Source of the DNA: Colius striatus
Lineage: Eukaryota; Chordata; Aves; Coliiformes; Coliidae
Assembly: GCF_028858725.1 (NCBI RefSeq)
Contig: NC_084789.1
Span: 37,579,548-37,643,547 of the forward strand
Length of the DNA stretch: 64,000 bases
Reading direction: 5' to 3'
Shown: positions 33,437-45,762 of the stretch, one piece after another
Numbering within the stretch: position 1 is the first letter of the stretch
How the letters are laid out: every line of letters starts with the position of its first letter
Position numbers and translations under genes: made by a program
The notes under the pieces: generated by a model
The model's input: the letters and a program-made list of their open reading frames with translations, nothing else
Told to the model about the DNA's origin: nothing
The model's database searches: none

Positions 33437-34139
33437 CTAAAATCAAAGGGAAAAAAGACTAATCTTATTTTGAATATAACTACATATATAATTTGATAAT
33501 ATTACACAATGAATAGTATTTCAAATAAATATTCTACTGCTGTACAAAACTCAGACTTGTACAGAACTTACAAATCTGCTTCAAGAGCTAGTCAGGAAGC
33601 TAGTGTGAAAAAGTAATTTTTTTTTTAAGTTATAGTGCACTATGCTTTTAATAGCACAGACATTTAATACTATCCATAACTATTAATTTTTTTTTAATTG
33701 CATATATTTTCATATATTTTAATCCAGTCTTCCGAGGACGTCAACTTCTCTTTCCATAATTAAATTAAAGTGAAACAGAAATTAGAAGGGTTGTTTTAGA
33801 AATAAAGACAGGATCTAACACAAGCAATTAATGTAAGAGAGTTTTGAAACAAAACTAAGTGCAGACATTGACTTCTAGTATCTCTGGAGTTTAACACAAG
33901 TTATTTAAGGTACAAAAGAACCAATACATAATTTAAAGAAATTTGTGTTTAAAAACTTATTTAAAAATGATGCTATGAACATTGTTCAAGCTAACATTTA
34001 GAAAAAACTCATTATCAGTTCAGTTCCAGTATTGAAATTACTTCTGAAGGATTAATAAATGCTTCCAAAACAAACAATCAGTAGATCATAATTTCAACAA
34101 ATCAAACTTTAAAAAAAACCCTATAGTTCAAGGTTTCAC
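33437..34139 (-). other. RASA1 intron 9
   Basis: AT-rich, no element recognised. Confidence 0.55.
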
Positions 34140-34282
34140 CTCACAAGACTGCTTGCTCTCCATTATTTTTAATATACTGTCTTTCAGTGCATGGTGAACA
34201 AAACGTGTTGCCGTGGCTTTCATATATTGCTCCATAAGTGTACTTGCTAAAGTGGTAGCACGAAATAAAGTAGTAGCTTCTT
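34140..34282 (-). CDS. RASA1: RASA1 window exon 9, GAP domain
   Basis: 143 nt, EATTLFRATTLASTLMEQYM then KATATRFVHHALKDSILKIM and ESKQSCE. Acceptor TTTTTTTCAG, donor GTGAAA. Confidence 0.97.
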
Positions 34283-34455
34283 CTGAAAAAAATAAAATGA
34301 AAAGTTAGGAAAAGGAGACAACAAAAAGCAGAGGAAAAATATGCTATGTTCACAGTTTGATACATGATGAAATTAAGGGAGCAGACAGAAACAATAACAT
34401 GGGAGCCCTTCCCTCCCAAGAGTTTCAGTAAATGTTTGTGCAATTAGTACAGTAC

Positions 34456-34615
34456 CTTCCATGCTTATTTCCCTGTCATTTAGTGTTCGTAACAATAGTG
34501 ACTCAAGCTTTTCATGAAGAAAAATCTTCAATAAAATCCCAGCCAACAGTGTTCTATCCTGTCCACAAACATGTGATAAGGCATAGACTACATGCATCTC
34601 TTTCTGGAGTATGAG
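34456..34615 (-). CDS. RASA1: RASA1 window exon 8, arginine-finger exon
   Basis: 160 nt starting LILQKEMHVVYALSHVCGQD followed by RTLLAGILLKIFLHEKLESL and ending at SME. The Arg in CGQDR is the catalytic finger inserted into Ras, and it is intact. Donor GTACTG. The 3' half of this exon has an inverted copy at 29941-30086. Confidence 0.97.
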
Positions 34616-34744
34616 CTAAAAGAAAACCAAAATAATGTTCAGAAATTTGTCCTAATATAATAGTCACTACAAATACTACTTAGCAACATCTCTCAAACAA
34701 CAAAGTGAATTTTGACACAAAAACTGAGGAAACAAATTTAATAC

Positions 34745-34917
34745 CTCTTTAAACTCACTGTACTCCTCTTCTGGCATGATCTTCTCCATAGAATATCGTG
34801 CTCGAACACGCAAAGATCCAGGCTCAATGCCCTTCAGTGGTATATAGGAACTGAGTTGAAACCACTCATCTGTTGCATGGCCTTTCTGTAATCGGCTTAA
34901 TTGGCAACGCATAAACA
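34745..34917 (-). CDS. RASA1: RASA1 window exon 7, C2-GAP boundary
   Basis: 173 nt reading FMRCQLSRLQKGHATDEWFQ, LSSYIPLKGIEPGSLRVRAR and YSMEKIMPEEEYSEFKE. It completes the C2 domain and enters the GAP domain. Donor GTATTA is a weaker but acceptable GT site. Confidence 0.97.
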
Positions 34918-35689
34918 CTTTAGGAAAAAAGCATTGTTAAGTAGGTTATCTCCAGGAAAACAGTGTTAGTATTGAATAAAAGTTTGTTTTCAACACATTA
35001 TCTTGTTTCAGCAAAAGAGTATTAATAAAGACTATCAAAATTTGTGTCATCAAATGTATTGACAAATTATCTCATAGATGGTTTAACAGACTCCTGAAAA
35101 TTGAAGATTAAATATAAAGCATGCTGTAAATAATGTATACACACAGATATTAACAGTTTGCTTTTCAACACCCAAATAGGGGAAAAAAAACCCCTCTCCC
35201 CCAGCTACCTAACAAACCTAGGCAGCAATCAGAGAAATAACCAGCTAAACTGATTAGAATTCATTGTCCTCTTTTGAAGCTTTGTACTCATAACTCCATC
35301 AGGTCTGCTCTTGAACCACTTTGTTACTAATTCTAGTATTTATTATTACTACATCTTTCCAAAATGTTGCCAGATGTATTTCTTTAATACTTTGAAACTC
35401 TCAGGTTAAAGTTGCATCAGTTTATGCAAACCATATAAAAAACCCATTCCCAGACACCTTATTGTTCAAATAATGACAAAAATCAACCAAGAATGACCAA
35501 ATCATTAATTCACTTTTTTTTTTTTTTTTAAGATGTTGGTACCTTCAAATTACTAAGCAATGATCTGCACCAGCTTATTTAACCATAACTGAAAGTCTGG
35601 TCTGACAGCTGACTAATAAGCTGCAGCAATCAGACCACCGACCATTCCAAAATAAGCACATGCCCTCCTAAACTAAGTTACTTCACACT
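34918..35689 (-). other. RASA1 intron 6, part
   Basis: AT-rich intron, T tract at about 35514-35529; nothing recognised. Confidence 0.5.
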
Positions 35690-35830
35690 GTGCATTGGGT
35701 TTGAATGACAAGGTTTAGGTAGTGGGGAAGCTACAGTGGTGGCTTTTGTGAGAAGATGCTGGAAGCTTCCCTTATGTCTGCGGGAGCCATATTCCCTGGA
35801 GAGTATGGGAATGAAGGAGCCAATCCTATA
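35690..35830 (+). mobile_element. LTR 5' remnant of long family 1 type
   Basis: GGGGAAGCTACAGTGGTGGC, GAGAAGATGCTGGAAGCTTCCC and TATGTCTG follow the start of the 17871 family. The rest is missing. Confidence 0.5.
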
Positions 35831-35942
35831 ATCTGGCATAGTAGTTGGATAAGGTCTCTTTTACATCCATTTTTGTCCCCATATACTTCAAATATTTAAT
35901 AGGGATGGAGATGTAGGCAGAGATTCTTGTTAATTCAAGTTC

Positions 35943-36390
35943 ATATAGAATCATAGAATGGTTTGGGTTTGAAGGGACCTTAAAGATCATTTAGTTCCAT
36001 CCCCCTTGTCATGGGCAGGGACATCTACTAGATCAGGTTGCTCAAAGCCCCATCCAAACTAGCATTGAACACTTCCAAGTATGAGGCATCCACAACCTCT
36101 CTAGGCAACCTGTTCAAGTGTCTCACCATACTCACAGTGAAGAACTTGCTAAATACCTAATCTAAATCTATTCTCTTTCAGTTTAAAACCATTATCCCTT
36201 GTCCTATCACTACATGCCCTTGCAAACCATCCCTCCCTAGCTGTAGGCCCCCTTTAGGTACTGGAAAGCTGCTATAAGATCTCCCCGGAGCCTTATCTTC
36301 TCCAGGATAAACAATCCCAAGTCTCTCAGCCTGTCTTTATAGGAGTGGTGATTCAGCCCTCTGATATTGTCTGATCTTTATCCCAAAATG
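35943..36390 (-). mobile_element. CR1 3' fragment
   Basis: The left end AGAATCATAGAATGGTTTGGG is the CR1 3' tail in reverse. The body to about 36390 follows the CR1 3' UTR and C-terminal region on the minus strand. Confidence 0.8.
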
Positions 36391-36812
36391 AAAGAACTGA
36401 TAGGTTATGCTCTAAGAGTCTATCTAACTATAATCAAGAAACATTGCCAGTCTATAATCTTCCACTAGATGGATTATATCTAAAGGTAGCACACTCTCCT
36501 TAATCTGGAGAGAGAGAAGGAAACTATAAAAATATTTTTAAAGAAGTTACCCAAGTATATCCTTCATGAATCATCCTTTGAAAGATTCTTTTACTAATCC
36601 AAGTGTTGACTCAGATAAAGAATTTTCTGGCTCAAATAAATAGAAGAACTTTGCAAGAATAAGGTCACATCTGCAATTAGAAAGTCCTCTTGTCTGTCCA
36701 ATGAAATACATCTTTTTTCCTTCTGCTATGCAGAAACTTTTCTAATCAGAGGAAAGGACAAGAGTTTTGAAATTTAACTAGGTTAATTAAGAAGAAAGAA
36801 GGTTAATTGAGA
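36391..36812 (-). other. RASA1 intron 6, part
   Basis: No feature recognised. Confidence 0.45.
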
Positions 36813-37259
36813 AGAAAGAAGCGGCAGAGCCCATCTGTGAGAGACTGACCACATCCCCCATTCCCTGCCCCCCTGAGTTATTGAGGGGGGAGGAGGTAGA
36901 GATATCGGGAGCAATGAGCTGGGCCTGGGAAGAAAGGAGGGATGGGGAAGGGAGATCTTAAAGTGCTGGTTGCAATTTTCTCATCATCCTACTCCCTTTT
37001 TGCTTTTATTCTGTTCTGTTTCTTGTAGAATAAACTTTCCTACTTTCCTCTCTCAGTCGAGTACTGGAGTCTGTTTTGCCCAGAACCATAATTGGCAGCG
37101 AGCCCTCCCTGCCCTTGTCTCAATCCACAACAATCTTGCTTATCTTTTTACTCCCATTTTGCTGGGTCCTCCACCATCCTAACGAGGGTGGGGGTGAATG
37201 GGGGCACCGAGTGAGAGACTGTCGTGGTGCTGCTGTGCTAGCTGGGCCAAACCACGACA
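36813..37259 (+). mobile_element. 3' part of an LTR of long family 2
   Basis: From GAAGCGGCAGAGCCCATCTG to the GGGCCAAACCACGACA end it closely matches 27160-27605, including GTAGAGATATCGGGAGCA and AATAAACTTTCC. Truncated at the 5' side. Confidence 0.85.
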
Positions 37260-37776
37260 GGGAGAAAGAACAGGATGACACAGAACTGAGGCAAATTTTA
37301 TTCTACAGAGAGCCAAGTTGGATTTTTATTTATTTATTTTTAAGTGAGGAAAGTACAATCTTTCCTCCCTCTTTCTCACTGGAAGCAACAAAACACACAG
37401 TTGGTCTTAAAACAGATTTAAAAAATTAAGTTAGTGGAACATAACATTTAACGGAGTAGATTAATTTTGGCAGTTTCTCCTTTTATTTATTTTAGTAAAC
37501 ATAGTCACAGTATAACATAATAGGCATACTGGAATAGAGCTAGAAAAGCCATCAGATAGATGGGATTGGATTATTGTGCATTTACCAGTAAAAACCATGC
37601 AGGTTCATATTGTAAAAACATTAAGAGAGCCAGTAACAGACAACCAAAACATAGCAATACAGCTGTATGGTAATCACAGAAAATACTTAATTCTCCTGTG
37701 ATAATATTTGACAAAAGCAATGAAAATTTTATCCACTGTTGCAATATATATGCATCTTTTACAGAAAAGTACTTAC
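37260..37776 (-). other. RASA1 intron 6, remainder
   Basis: AT-rich; nothing recognised. Confidence 0.5.
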
Positions 37777-37853
37777 ATATATCTGGATCTTTACTTTTCT
37801 TTGTTTTGTTACTAAGACTTATCTCAAATCTATTAATATCAGATGAAAGATCA
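37777..37853 (-). CDS. RASA1: RASA1 window exon 6, C2 domain
   Basis: 77 nt reading DLSSDINRFEISLSNKTKKS and KDPDI, with single bases of split codons at both ends. Donor GTAAGT. Confidence 0.96.
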
Positions 37854-38131
37854 CTAGGGGAAAAGACAGAATGCCTCAATTAGTACTATACTTGGCCAAC
37901 ATTTAAATTTATTCTGAAGTCATTTAAAACCTGAGTTCTCATGATCTTAACAAAGATACTTAGATGTATAAATAAAATTCTACCCATGCATTTGTGGCTG
38001 AAAGGTGGCTGTTATATAATCACTCATATAGTATTTTTAAAAAGCATATTCAAAACAGTACAGCATAAAGAATCTTGAATGCAATGCAATTTTCAAGTGA
38101 AATTCAGTAGTTTAATAAGATTGAGACTTAC

Positions 38132-38289
38132 TCAAAGACAAATTCTTCTGACCATACAGGGTTCTGCCCTTCCCTGATATGTGTTTTTGCTACCTGGACA
38201 CTGTTCAGGTAGATGTTACAATACGGATTAGTAAAATGTTTTACTGGGAGCGTATGAGCTTCTTCTACATGCAAAATAAGACTGCTGAC
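38132..38289 (-). CDS. RASA1: RASA1 window exon 5, C2 domain
   Basis: 158 nt beginning VSSLILHVEEAHTLPVKHFT, then NPYCNIYLNSVQVAKTHIRE and GQNPVWSEEFVF. This is the start of the C2 fold that follows PH in p120 RasGAP. Confidence 0.97.
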
Positions 38290-38689
38290 CTAAAGAAAAT
38301 ACAGAAAAAATATATTTAAAAAAAAAAAAAAAAGAAAGAATGGAATTCTCCCCCATGTGAAGGCTTAACATTAAGGTATAAATAGTAAACACAAAATATA
38401 ATTTCCTAATATAAAGAGCAGGCAACAGGAATAATGCAACAAGATTTTAAGAGGCACCAGTGAGAAATTAAGAGCAACTCAACTTGAAAATTAACTTCTA
38501 GCACCATAGTTTTAATTCATCTTATTTTTTACTTTTAAAACAATCCCCATGAGACATTAAGATTTGCAAGTACTACCTTTCTATGCATAGAAAATTCAAC
38601 TGAAGTAAAAGACACATATTTTAAGAGCCATGATTAACTCCAAATGCAATGCTATATTTTGGTGTTTTCCTAACAGATTAGACTCAGTA
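38290..38689 (-). other. RASA1 intron 4, part
   Basis: AT-rich with an A tract near 38319-38333; nothing recognised. Confidence 0.5.
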
Positions 38690-39315
38690 TGAATCAGTAG
38701 TGTATCCTGGCAGCAAGAGGGCAAACTGCATCCTGGGATGCATTAAGCATAGTATAACCAGGCAGTCAAAAGAGGTGATTATCCTGCTGTATTTAGCATT
38801 GATACGGCCTCACCTTGAGTACTGTGTGTAGTTCTGGACCCCACAATTTAAGGATGTTAAGGCACTTAACATTTGTTGCCGTCCAGAGGAGGGCAACAAA
38901 GATGGTGAAAGGGCTTGAGGGCATGTCATATGAGGAGCAGCTGAGTACTTTGTGCTTGTCTAGTTTGAAGAGAAGGAGGCTGAGGGGTGACCTCATTGTT
39001 CTTTACAGCTTCCTGAGGAGGGTAAGTGGATAGGGAGATGCTGATCTCTTCTCCCTGGTATCCAGTGACAGGATGCATGGGAATGGCTGAAAACTGTGTC
39101 AGGGGAGGTTCAGACTTGACGTTAGGAAACATTTATTTACCAAGAGGGTGGTCAAACACTGGAACAGGCTTCCTAGAGAGGTGGTCGATGCTCCATGCAT
39201 GTCAGAGGCATTTGGATAATGCCCTCAATAACACGTTTTAACTTTTGGTCAACCCTGAAGTGGTCAGGCAGTCGGACTAGATAATCGTTGTAGGTCCCTT
39301 CCAAATGAAATATTC
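38690..39315 (+). mobile_element. CR1 3' fragment
   Basis: GCATCCTGGGATGCATTAAGC, a broken RT C-terminal frame (RRATKMVKGLEGMSYEEQL) and the CR1 3' tail with ATTCTATTC near 39312. 5'-truncated. Confidence 0.85.
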
Positions 39316-40734
39316 TATTCTTGACTAAACAACAGTAGATTACATAAAATTCCCTTGTTTAACACACTACACTGTTTTCTCCCTGTGAAAAGGAAGGTAT
39401 TTGCAGTACAGATTCTCAAAATAATAGAACTTGGAAACTCAATTTCCAGAACGTGAGAAATGAACTCTCTGAAATCATTTACATTAAATGCATTTAAAAT
39501 ACTCTATTATTTTGCAAACTTATGAATTGCATGCAATTCATAGCTTAATCAAATATAAACTTAAATAAATTTAGATAAATACAGGAAATATGCTTGATCA
39601 GGTCAAAATTCCATTTAAATCCAAACAGTCAGTGCCAGAATTTTCAAATGACAGTTCAAGAAACCCTGAAATTGATATAATTTCTGTAAGACAGTAATGG
39701 AAGTATGATCTTTGATCTTTATACACTTTATCTATCTTGACCATTCATGCTTTATTATACTTTTCACCTCTCTAAATAATCCAATACTTCCTATATTTAT
39801 TTACTTGGAAATTCTTTTACTCATTCCAGCCTATAATGAAAATAATTTTGTCATTTCCTTTATGTATTTTGATATAAAATGATAAAAACTAACTGTATGC
39901 CTAAATGAGAATACCATAAATAATAAATAGCATCTATTTTTTATTCTATTCTGTTCCTTCAAACACCTAATGTTTTCTTTGCTTTTGGAAATACAGAATT
40001 AGTCCAGATGATCACTCTGTAGGTGCGTCATTTTGGGGCTCCCAATTTCTTCTGCCAGTTCATATATTAATTTACCTAATTTAGTTTGGTTCTTCAGAAG
40101 TTTTCAATCATATTTAACATTGATCACAGAATAATTCTGCATTTCCTAAAAAAAAAGAAAAATTATTCCTTTTTCCAGACTGACAAAACAGCTTCTTCTA
40201 ACATTAGTAGCATTCAATGATACCACGGATACATGATTCCTGGTACTCTCCAATCATCACTGATGTATCCATTTATGACTATCTGTCCTTTATCTCTGAA
40301 AGAAATTCTGGACACAACGGTACTCTCAATAGATCAAAATAAATTACATCATAATCACAGTTCAGCATGAATTTGTCACTGAAAAATGAATAATATTAAT
40401 TATAGGAGTATTTTGGCTACACGACATAAGTCTGTCAAATCTGGTGAATTGTAAGAGTTAAGACAATACAAATGCTGAATTCTCGATACTTTTACTCAGT
40501 TGTGGTCAGAAATACCTAGCAAAACATCTGCCAATCATCCAAAAGCATTTTGTTCTTTGTGTACATAGATATTATAATAACATGGAAATCATTCTGGTTG
40601 GTACTGCATAGCTCCAAGGAAAAAAATGTACATGCAAGATTTACTATTGTTGAAAGGACAGTTATGAGATGTATCGCTGTCATTTGGTAACAATGAGACA
40701 ACCCCTCCCCCCCATAATATCTATATAGCTTCAC
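39316..40734 (-). other. RASA1 intron 4, remainder
   Basis: AT-rich; nothing recognised. Confidence 0.5.
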
Positions 40735-40812
40735 CTGACGCAGACGTTTATTTGATGTCCCTGGACTGTTTTTTCTTAAACTGCAAAACATCTGCAAAGC
40801 CTTCATCCAGTC
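40735..40812 (-). CDS. RASA1: RASA1 window exon 4, end of PH domain
   Basis: 26 codons in phase 0, DWMKALQMFCSLRKNSPGTS then NKRLRQ, including the conserved Trp of the PH C-terminal helix. Donor GTGAAG. Confidence 0.96.
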
Positions 40813-41999
40813 CTAAGAGAGAAAGGCACAAAACAGTGTAACAAAAAGTCAGATTCAGCTTCTTGCAGTAGAACAGACATGTCTAAAACAACAACAAAAT
40901 GATACACTGAAGTATCCAAAGTTGTTTCTTTAGCTTAAAAAGAACCAACTTTCATGAAATTTAGAGTATGAAAATTTGAATAGTAAAGCACAATTCATAT
41001 ATTGCTCAGTAAAATGAAACAAACATTTGCAAATCTCTTTTCTCTTTTAGAAAGCATTAATAATGGATATACAAATGTGATCTTAATCAATTTCCAGATT
41101 AATAATATTGAATTAAATAAAAAGTGGTATATAAAATGCAGCAAGACTTGGTTGCTTCTGAGAAAATAACAGTCAAGTCAAACTGTGCTGATCATTCTCT
41201 CCTTCTGTGTTTATACTGCAGTCATATTTTACTCCATATGCTTCAAACAAAAAACAAAGCAGCATTAACAGAAAACCACTGAAAAGTATAACCTACACAC
41301 CCATTTCTCTCTGTTCAAAAATACATAGAGTAAATACTTTGGAAGGTGCTATAGTCTTATTTTCATGTTTTCACACCAAATCCCCCACTTCCTCAAATTT
41401 TGTAAGCTCTTATGAAGCACAAAATTTAGGCTTTGACTAATATTCATAAGGGTGTAGGTCAAAGACCTGCTACTTCCTCTTAAAGTACAATTTAATAAAA
41501 CCATTAAAGAAAAAAAACCAACAAACATTTTCAGTCTTACCCTTTACATCACCTTCTACATTTAAAAAAAAGAAAAGTACATTCTATATTGCAACTATTC
41601 TCAGGTAAACTACTTTGGGAGAAAAGATTCAGTTTTCAAAACCTTCCAAAAAAGGAAGAACTGTCAGCTATGCATCATATTTTTATTAGCTTACTTTCTT
41701 ATTCAAACAAGGAAAAGCAAATAAAGAACCATAGAACTTACTAAATACTCTAAATATTTCCAAGATAAAAAGTCATCTTTATTCCTTCTCCTAACAGGAA
41801 AGCCTATGCCCTTAAATTTCAAAGTTTACACCAACAATTATGAACAATGTACCATAATATGCAAAATGGTACTAGCATATGAAGCTACACTCTACATTAC
41901 ATTGACCTAATGGTTTGTACAAACCTTGGACAACATGCAATCCATTGGACAGTTGTTTTGATATTTACCACATTAAATGAAATCTATCAAGTTGCAACA
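40813..41999 (-). other. RASA1 intron 3, part
   Basis: AT-rich; nothing recognised. Confidence 0.5.
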
Positions 42000-42716
42000 C
42001 TACAGGCTTGGGGCAGAGTGGCTGGAAAATTGCCCAGAGGAAAACAACCTGGGGGTGTTTATCAACAGTTGACTGAACATGAGCCAGCAGTGTGCCTATG
42101 TGGCCAAGAAGGCCAATGGCATCCTGGCTTGTATCAGAAATAGTGTGACCAGCAGGACTAAGGAAGTGATTGTCCCCCTGTACTCAGCACTGGTGAGATC
42201 ACACCTCAAATACTATGTTCAGTTTTGGGTCCCTCACTACAAGACAGACATTGAGGTGCTGGAACATGTCCAGACAATGGCAACAAAGCTAGTGAAGGGT
42301 CTAGAGCACATCTGATGAGGAGTGGCTGAGGGAATTGCCGTTGTTTAGTCTGGAGAAAAGGAGGCTGATGGGAGACCTTATTGCTCTCTACAACTACCTG
42401 AGAAGAAGTTGTAGTGAGGTATCTTTGTCTCTTTTCCCAAGTTACAAGTGATAGGACAAGAGGAAATGGCCTCAAGTTGCACCAGGGGAGGTTCAGATTT
42501 GGTATTAGGAAAAATCCTTTCACCAAAAGGGTTTTCAGGCATTGGAAGATGCTGCCCAAGGAAGTGGTAGAGTTACCATCCCTGGAGAAATTTAAAACAT
42601 ATGTAGATGAGGTGCTGAGGGACATGGTTTAGTGGTAGACTTGGCAGTGTTAGGTTAACAGTTGGACTTGATGATCTTAAAGGTCATTTCCAACCTAAAT
42701 GATTCTATGATTCTAA
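42000..42716 (+). mobile_element. CR1 3' fragment
   Basis: Frames [20 protein letters not shown] and [20 protein letters not shown] are CR1 RT C-terminal blocks. The tail GGACTTGATGATCTTAAAGG and ATTCTATGATTC ends at about 42715. Confidence 0.88.
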
Positions 42717-43779
42717 GTTTTCCTTAGTATACCAACAAAATTATTCTTCTGTGAAATGTTACAAGGTACAGACAGCTATAACTTCTAAAAACAGAAGTAT
42801 CAGTAAAATATCTGATTTGCCTGAACCAGAATCATTTTATAAATGAAATATCAGTATTCTGTATAAATGCAGTGAACAGCTTAAGTGTTACGTAAATCTA
42901 AATCAAAAGTAGATTATGCCAAAAGGTCAGAAAACAGGACTGGATATTCTGCCTAATACACATTCTGAAATAAAATCAAATGCATATCTTAACTTCTGAC
43001 ACAACAGGTATATTTCAGAGCTGTGGAATACCAAAACAAATTGATGAATAAGAACATTGTCACATCCTCCATATGCTGTCCTGTTTGTAAAAGGTTTTTA
43101 GAGAATTACACTGCATTCCTACAATTCTTAATCAGCAATAATTAATGCTAGAGAGCTAATGACTAAATGATATCAATATAAAACAAACAAACAACTCTCT
43201 TATTTTTTGTGCAAGATTAGGGTCTAAGGCTAAAAACAATGACCTACTTATGGACAGAAGAAATAATTGTAAAAGGCTCAAAAGATTTTGATTGGTAAGC
43301 CTACCTGCATTAGTATTTTAGTTCATATCAGGTATGTGCTCTTGAAGCAAAACTTCCCCACTTAACCATGCCCTGGTTCATTACATGGAAGAGTGTTGGA
43401 CAGCAAACAAATTTTTTTTAAATACTCCAAAAGATATTCTCCAGAAATATCTAATGGAAACTAATGGAAGTTCAGTCCATGTATAATCAGATAAAAAGAT
43501 CACAGGACATAGATTAAAATAATCTGCACTAAGTCCAGATGCATAGATGCTTTGTAGTTAGAACTAATATTAAAATTGTACTGATCAAAATAAACATATA
43601 TAGACATGAGACAGACATGCTACTCTCACAAAGGACATCCTGGAATATTAATAGGTTTCAAAAGAGCAAGCTAACATAACAGAATGAAGCAAGGTCTATG
43701 CATCATTAACTGAACTGCCTTAAAAATACACTGCCTAAGGTAAAGAGACCATTATCAACAGTTGGATGGAGTGAGGTCA
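42717..43779 (-). other. RASA1 intron 3, part
   Basis: AT-rich; nothing recognised. Confidence 0.45.
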
Positions 43780-44100
43780 GTTACTTTATATGCATGACTT
43801 GGCCAATGACTGTGGACCAGAGACTGATAAGGATGGAACTCCCGACTGATCAGACTCCAGAGGCTGGATGATCACTTAATCAATCAATATGTCAGGTGAA
43901 GGACTCACTAAATAAAATAACAATATGTATTAGACAAGATTTTACATAAATGCAGCATGGGATGCACTGTTGGGTGTGCTGGCTTTGTGGAGCTACCTCC
44001 TAGCACTCATCTCTGCACAGACATGAAATAAAGCAATATCTCCACTCTATGTTTAGATTGGCTTATTGCACACCAGGCATGAAACCACTTATCAGACAAT
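43780..44100 (+). mobile_element. possible LTR tail
   Basis: TGTGCTGGCTTTGTGGAGC and CAGACATGAAATAAAGCAATATC near 43975-44040 look like the R-U5 part of an avian LTR with its AATAAA. No ends or duplication identified. Confidence 0.35.
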
Positions 44101-44345
44101 GCATGGGACTAGACTAGAATTTGTCCAAAGTAAAATCCCTAAAACATAGATAATGTAGGTGCTGGATTCTCAGCATCAACTATATCCCTTACAGATCTGC
44201 CACTACTGCATGATAATATTTGTTAATGTAGACATAGCTATTATCTGTAGTATGCTCAGTTTCTATTAGAGAAGGATAATATCATTAAACACTACAAACA
44301 AAAAAAAATACTTTAAAAATTATATTTACCAACAAAAGCTCTCAC
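44101..44345 (-). other. RASA1 intron 3, remainder
   Basis: AT-rich intron between the possible LTR tail and window exon 3; nothing recognised. Confidence 0.5.
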
Positions 44346-44433
44346 CTGTGCTTGTTCTGGAGTTTCTCCTGCAAAGTAAAATATGTAATGCTCTTCACTG
44401 AAGTGCTGAACTACTATCTGAAAACAGTTTGGC
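44346..44433 (-). CDS. RASA1: RASA1 window exon 3, PH domain
   Basis: 88 nt, PNCFQIVVQHFSEEHYIFYF then AGETPEQAQ. Acceptor TTTTTAAG, donor GTGAGA. Confidence 0.97.
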
Positions 44434-44870
44434 CTTAAAAACAAACAAAAGTGTAGCATCATCACACTTGGAAAAAGGAAAAAACCCAACAAGAAAAGTT
44501 TCTACATACTTCAAAAGTGCATTTTAGTTTAACAGTTTATGTTGAATATTATGCATGCACACTGACTTACAGTTGAGGCAAAATATACCTGGCAACATAA
44601 AAGATGTGTTAATGAGGACTATTCCGTACAAAAATTATAAACCATGCACAGGTTCAGTATTAGTTCCCAATCAATTCATCATGCATTATGGATTTGTTGT
44701 TTTAAGAACTCAGGAAACTATATTAACATAAGGAATTGCTTATCTGAACATGTTCCACAGCTCTCATGACCAATAAAACCTTCATTGGATCATATACTAA
44801 CCATTGAATACATGTGCTATAAACTACCAAAACTTTAAATGTTAAATATAACATCTTTGCCATTCTCACA

Positions 44871-44975
44871 AAATCACAGAATGGTAGGGGTTGGAATGGA
44901 CCTCTAGAGATCATTTAATCCAACCACCCTGCTAAAGCAGGTTCAGCTAGATCAGGTTGCACAGGTACAAGCTGA
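44871..44975 (-). mobile_element. CR1 3' tail
   Basis: AAAATCACAGAATGGTAGGGG and TAATCCAACCACCCTGCTAAA mark a short reversed CR1 3' UTR piece. Confidence 0.75.
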
Positions 44976-45250
44976 AGTGCACACTTGGCCTTCCACATTA
45001 GTTCAAGGTAATTTAGCTCTCCCAAACACAGGGTTACACGAAGGACCTTACTTCACTTGCAAACGATGTTCCAGTCTTCCCTTCTCCCCATCCATTCCTC
45101 AGAGAAATAGGGGCATGGCATTTTGTGGTCATGCCCACACAGGAGGATTGGTGGAGGGGGACAAGAAGTAGCCCAGGTCAGGAACTACTTAAATGATTGT
45201 CGCCAAAGACATGCAGAGCTACAGCCCTCACTGTACTTCTGAGAAAAAGG

Positions 45251-45762
45251 TGTCATGATTTTGCCCAGCCAGCCCTCCCATGGGACACAGTCCTTAACAA
45301 ACTTCTCTGGCGTGGGTTCTTCCCAATAGCTGCGAATATGCGGTTCCTCTCACGGGACATGGCTTCCTCTGAGCATAGTCACTACCACTGGCATGGGGTC
45401 TTTAACGAAGTGCCAACAAATCTCTGCTTCACCATTCCTCTCCACAGGATGCAGGGGGGTCTCTGCTCCAGCACACCTCCTCTTCCCTTCCCTCGCTGAC
45501 CTTGGAGTCTGCACGGTCACTTCTCTCTCCAACTTTTTCCACCACCAGCCAGAAAAGAAGGAAGAACAGAACAAGAAGGAACAGGAAGAGTCCTCCTCTT
45601 CTGTCTTCTTCTTAAAAAAGTGATCCTGGATACACCCAATTGGCTCAGCCCCAGAAGTGGATCTGACTCAGAGTTGGGGAGAATTTCAAGCAACTTCTTA
45701 CAGGAGCCATCTTTACAGCCCCTTCCACATTACCAGAAATGGCTCTACAGAAAACCATGACA
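45251..45762 (-). mobile_element. shortened LTR of long family 2
   Basis: On the minus strand it starts TGTCATGGTTTTCTGTAG and ends GGGCAAAATCATGACA, with the CTCCTGTAAGAAGTTGCTTG block and one set of tandem units shared with 26181-27605. The flanks AAAGG and AAGGG give at most a 4-bp duplication (AAGG). It is one of the few intronic LTRs in the RASA1 sense direction. Confidence 0.8.
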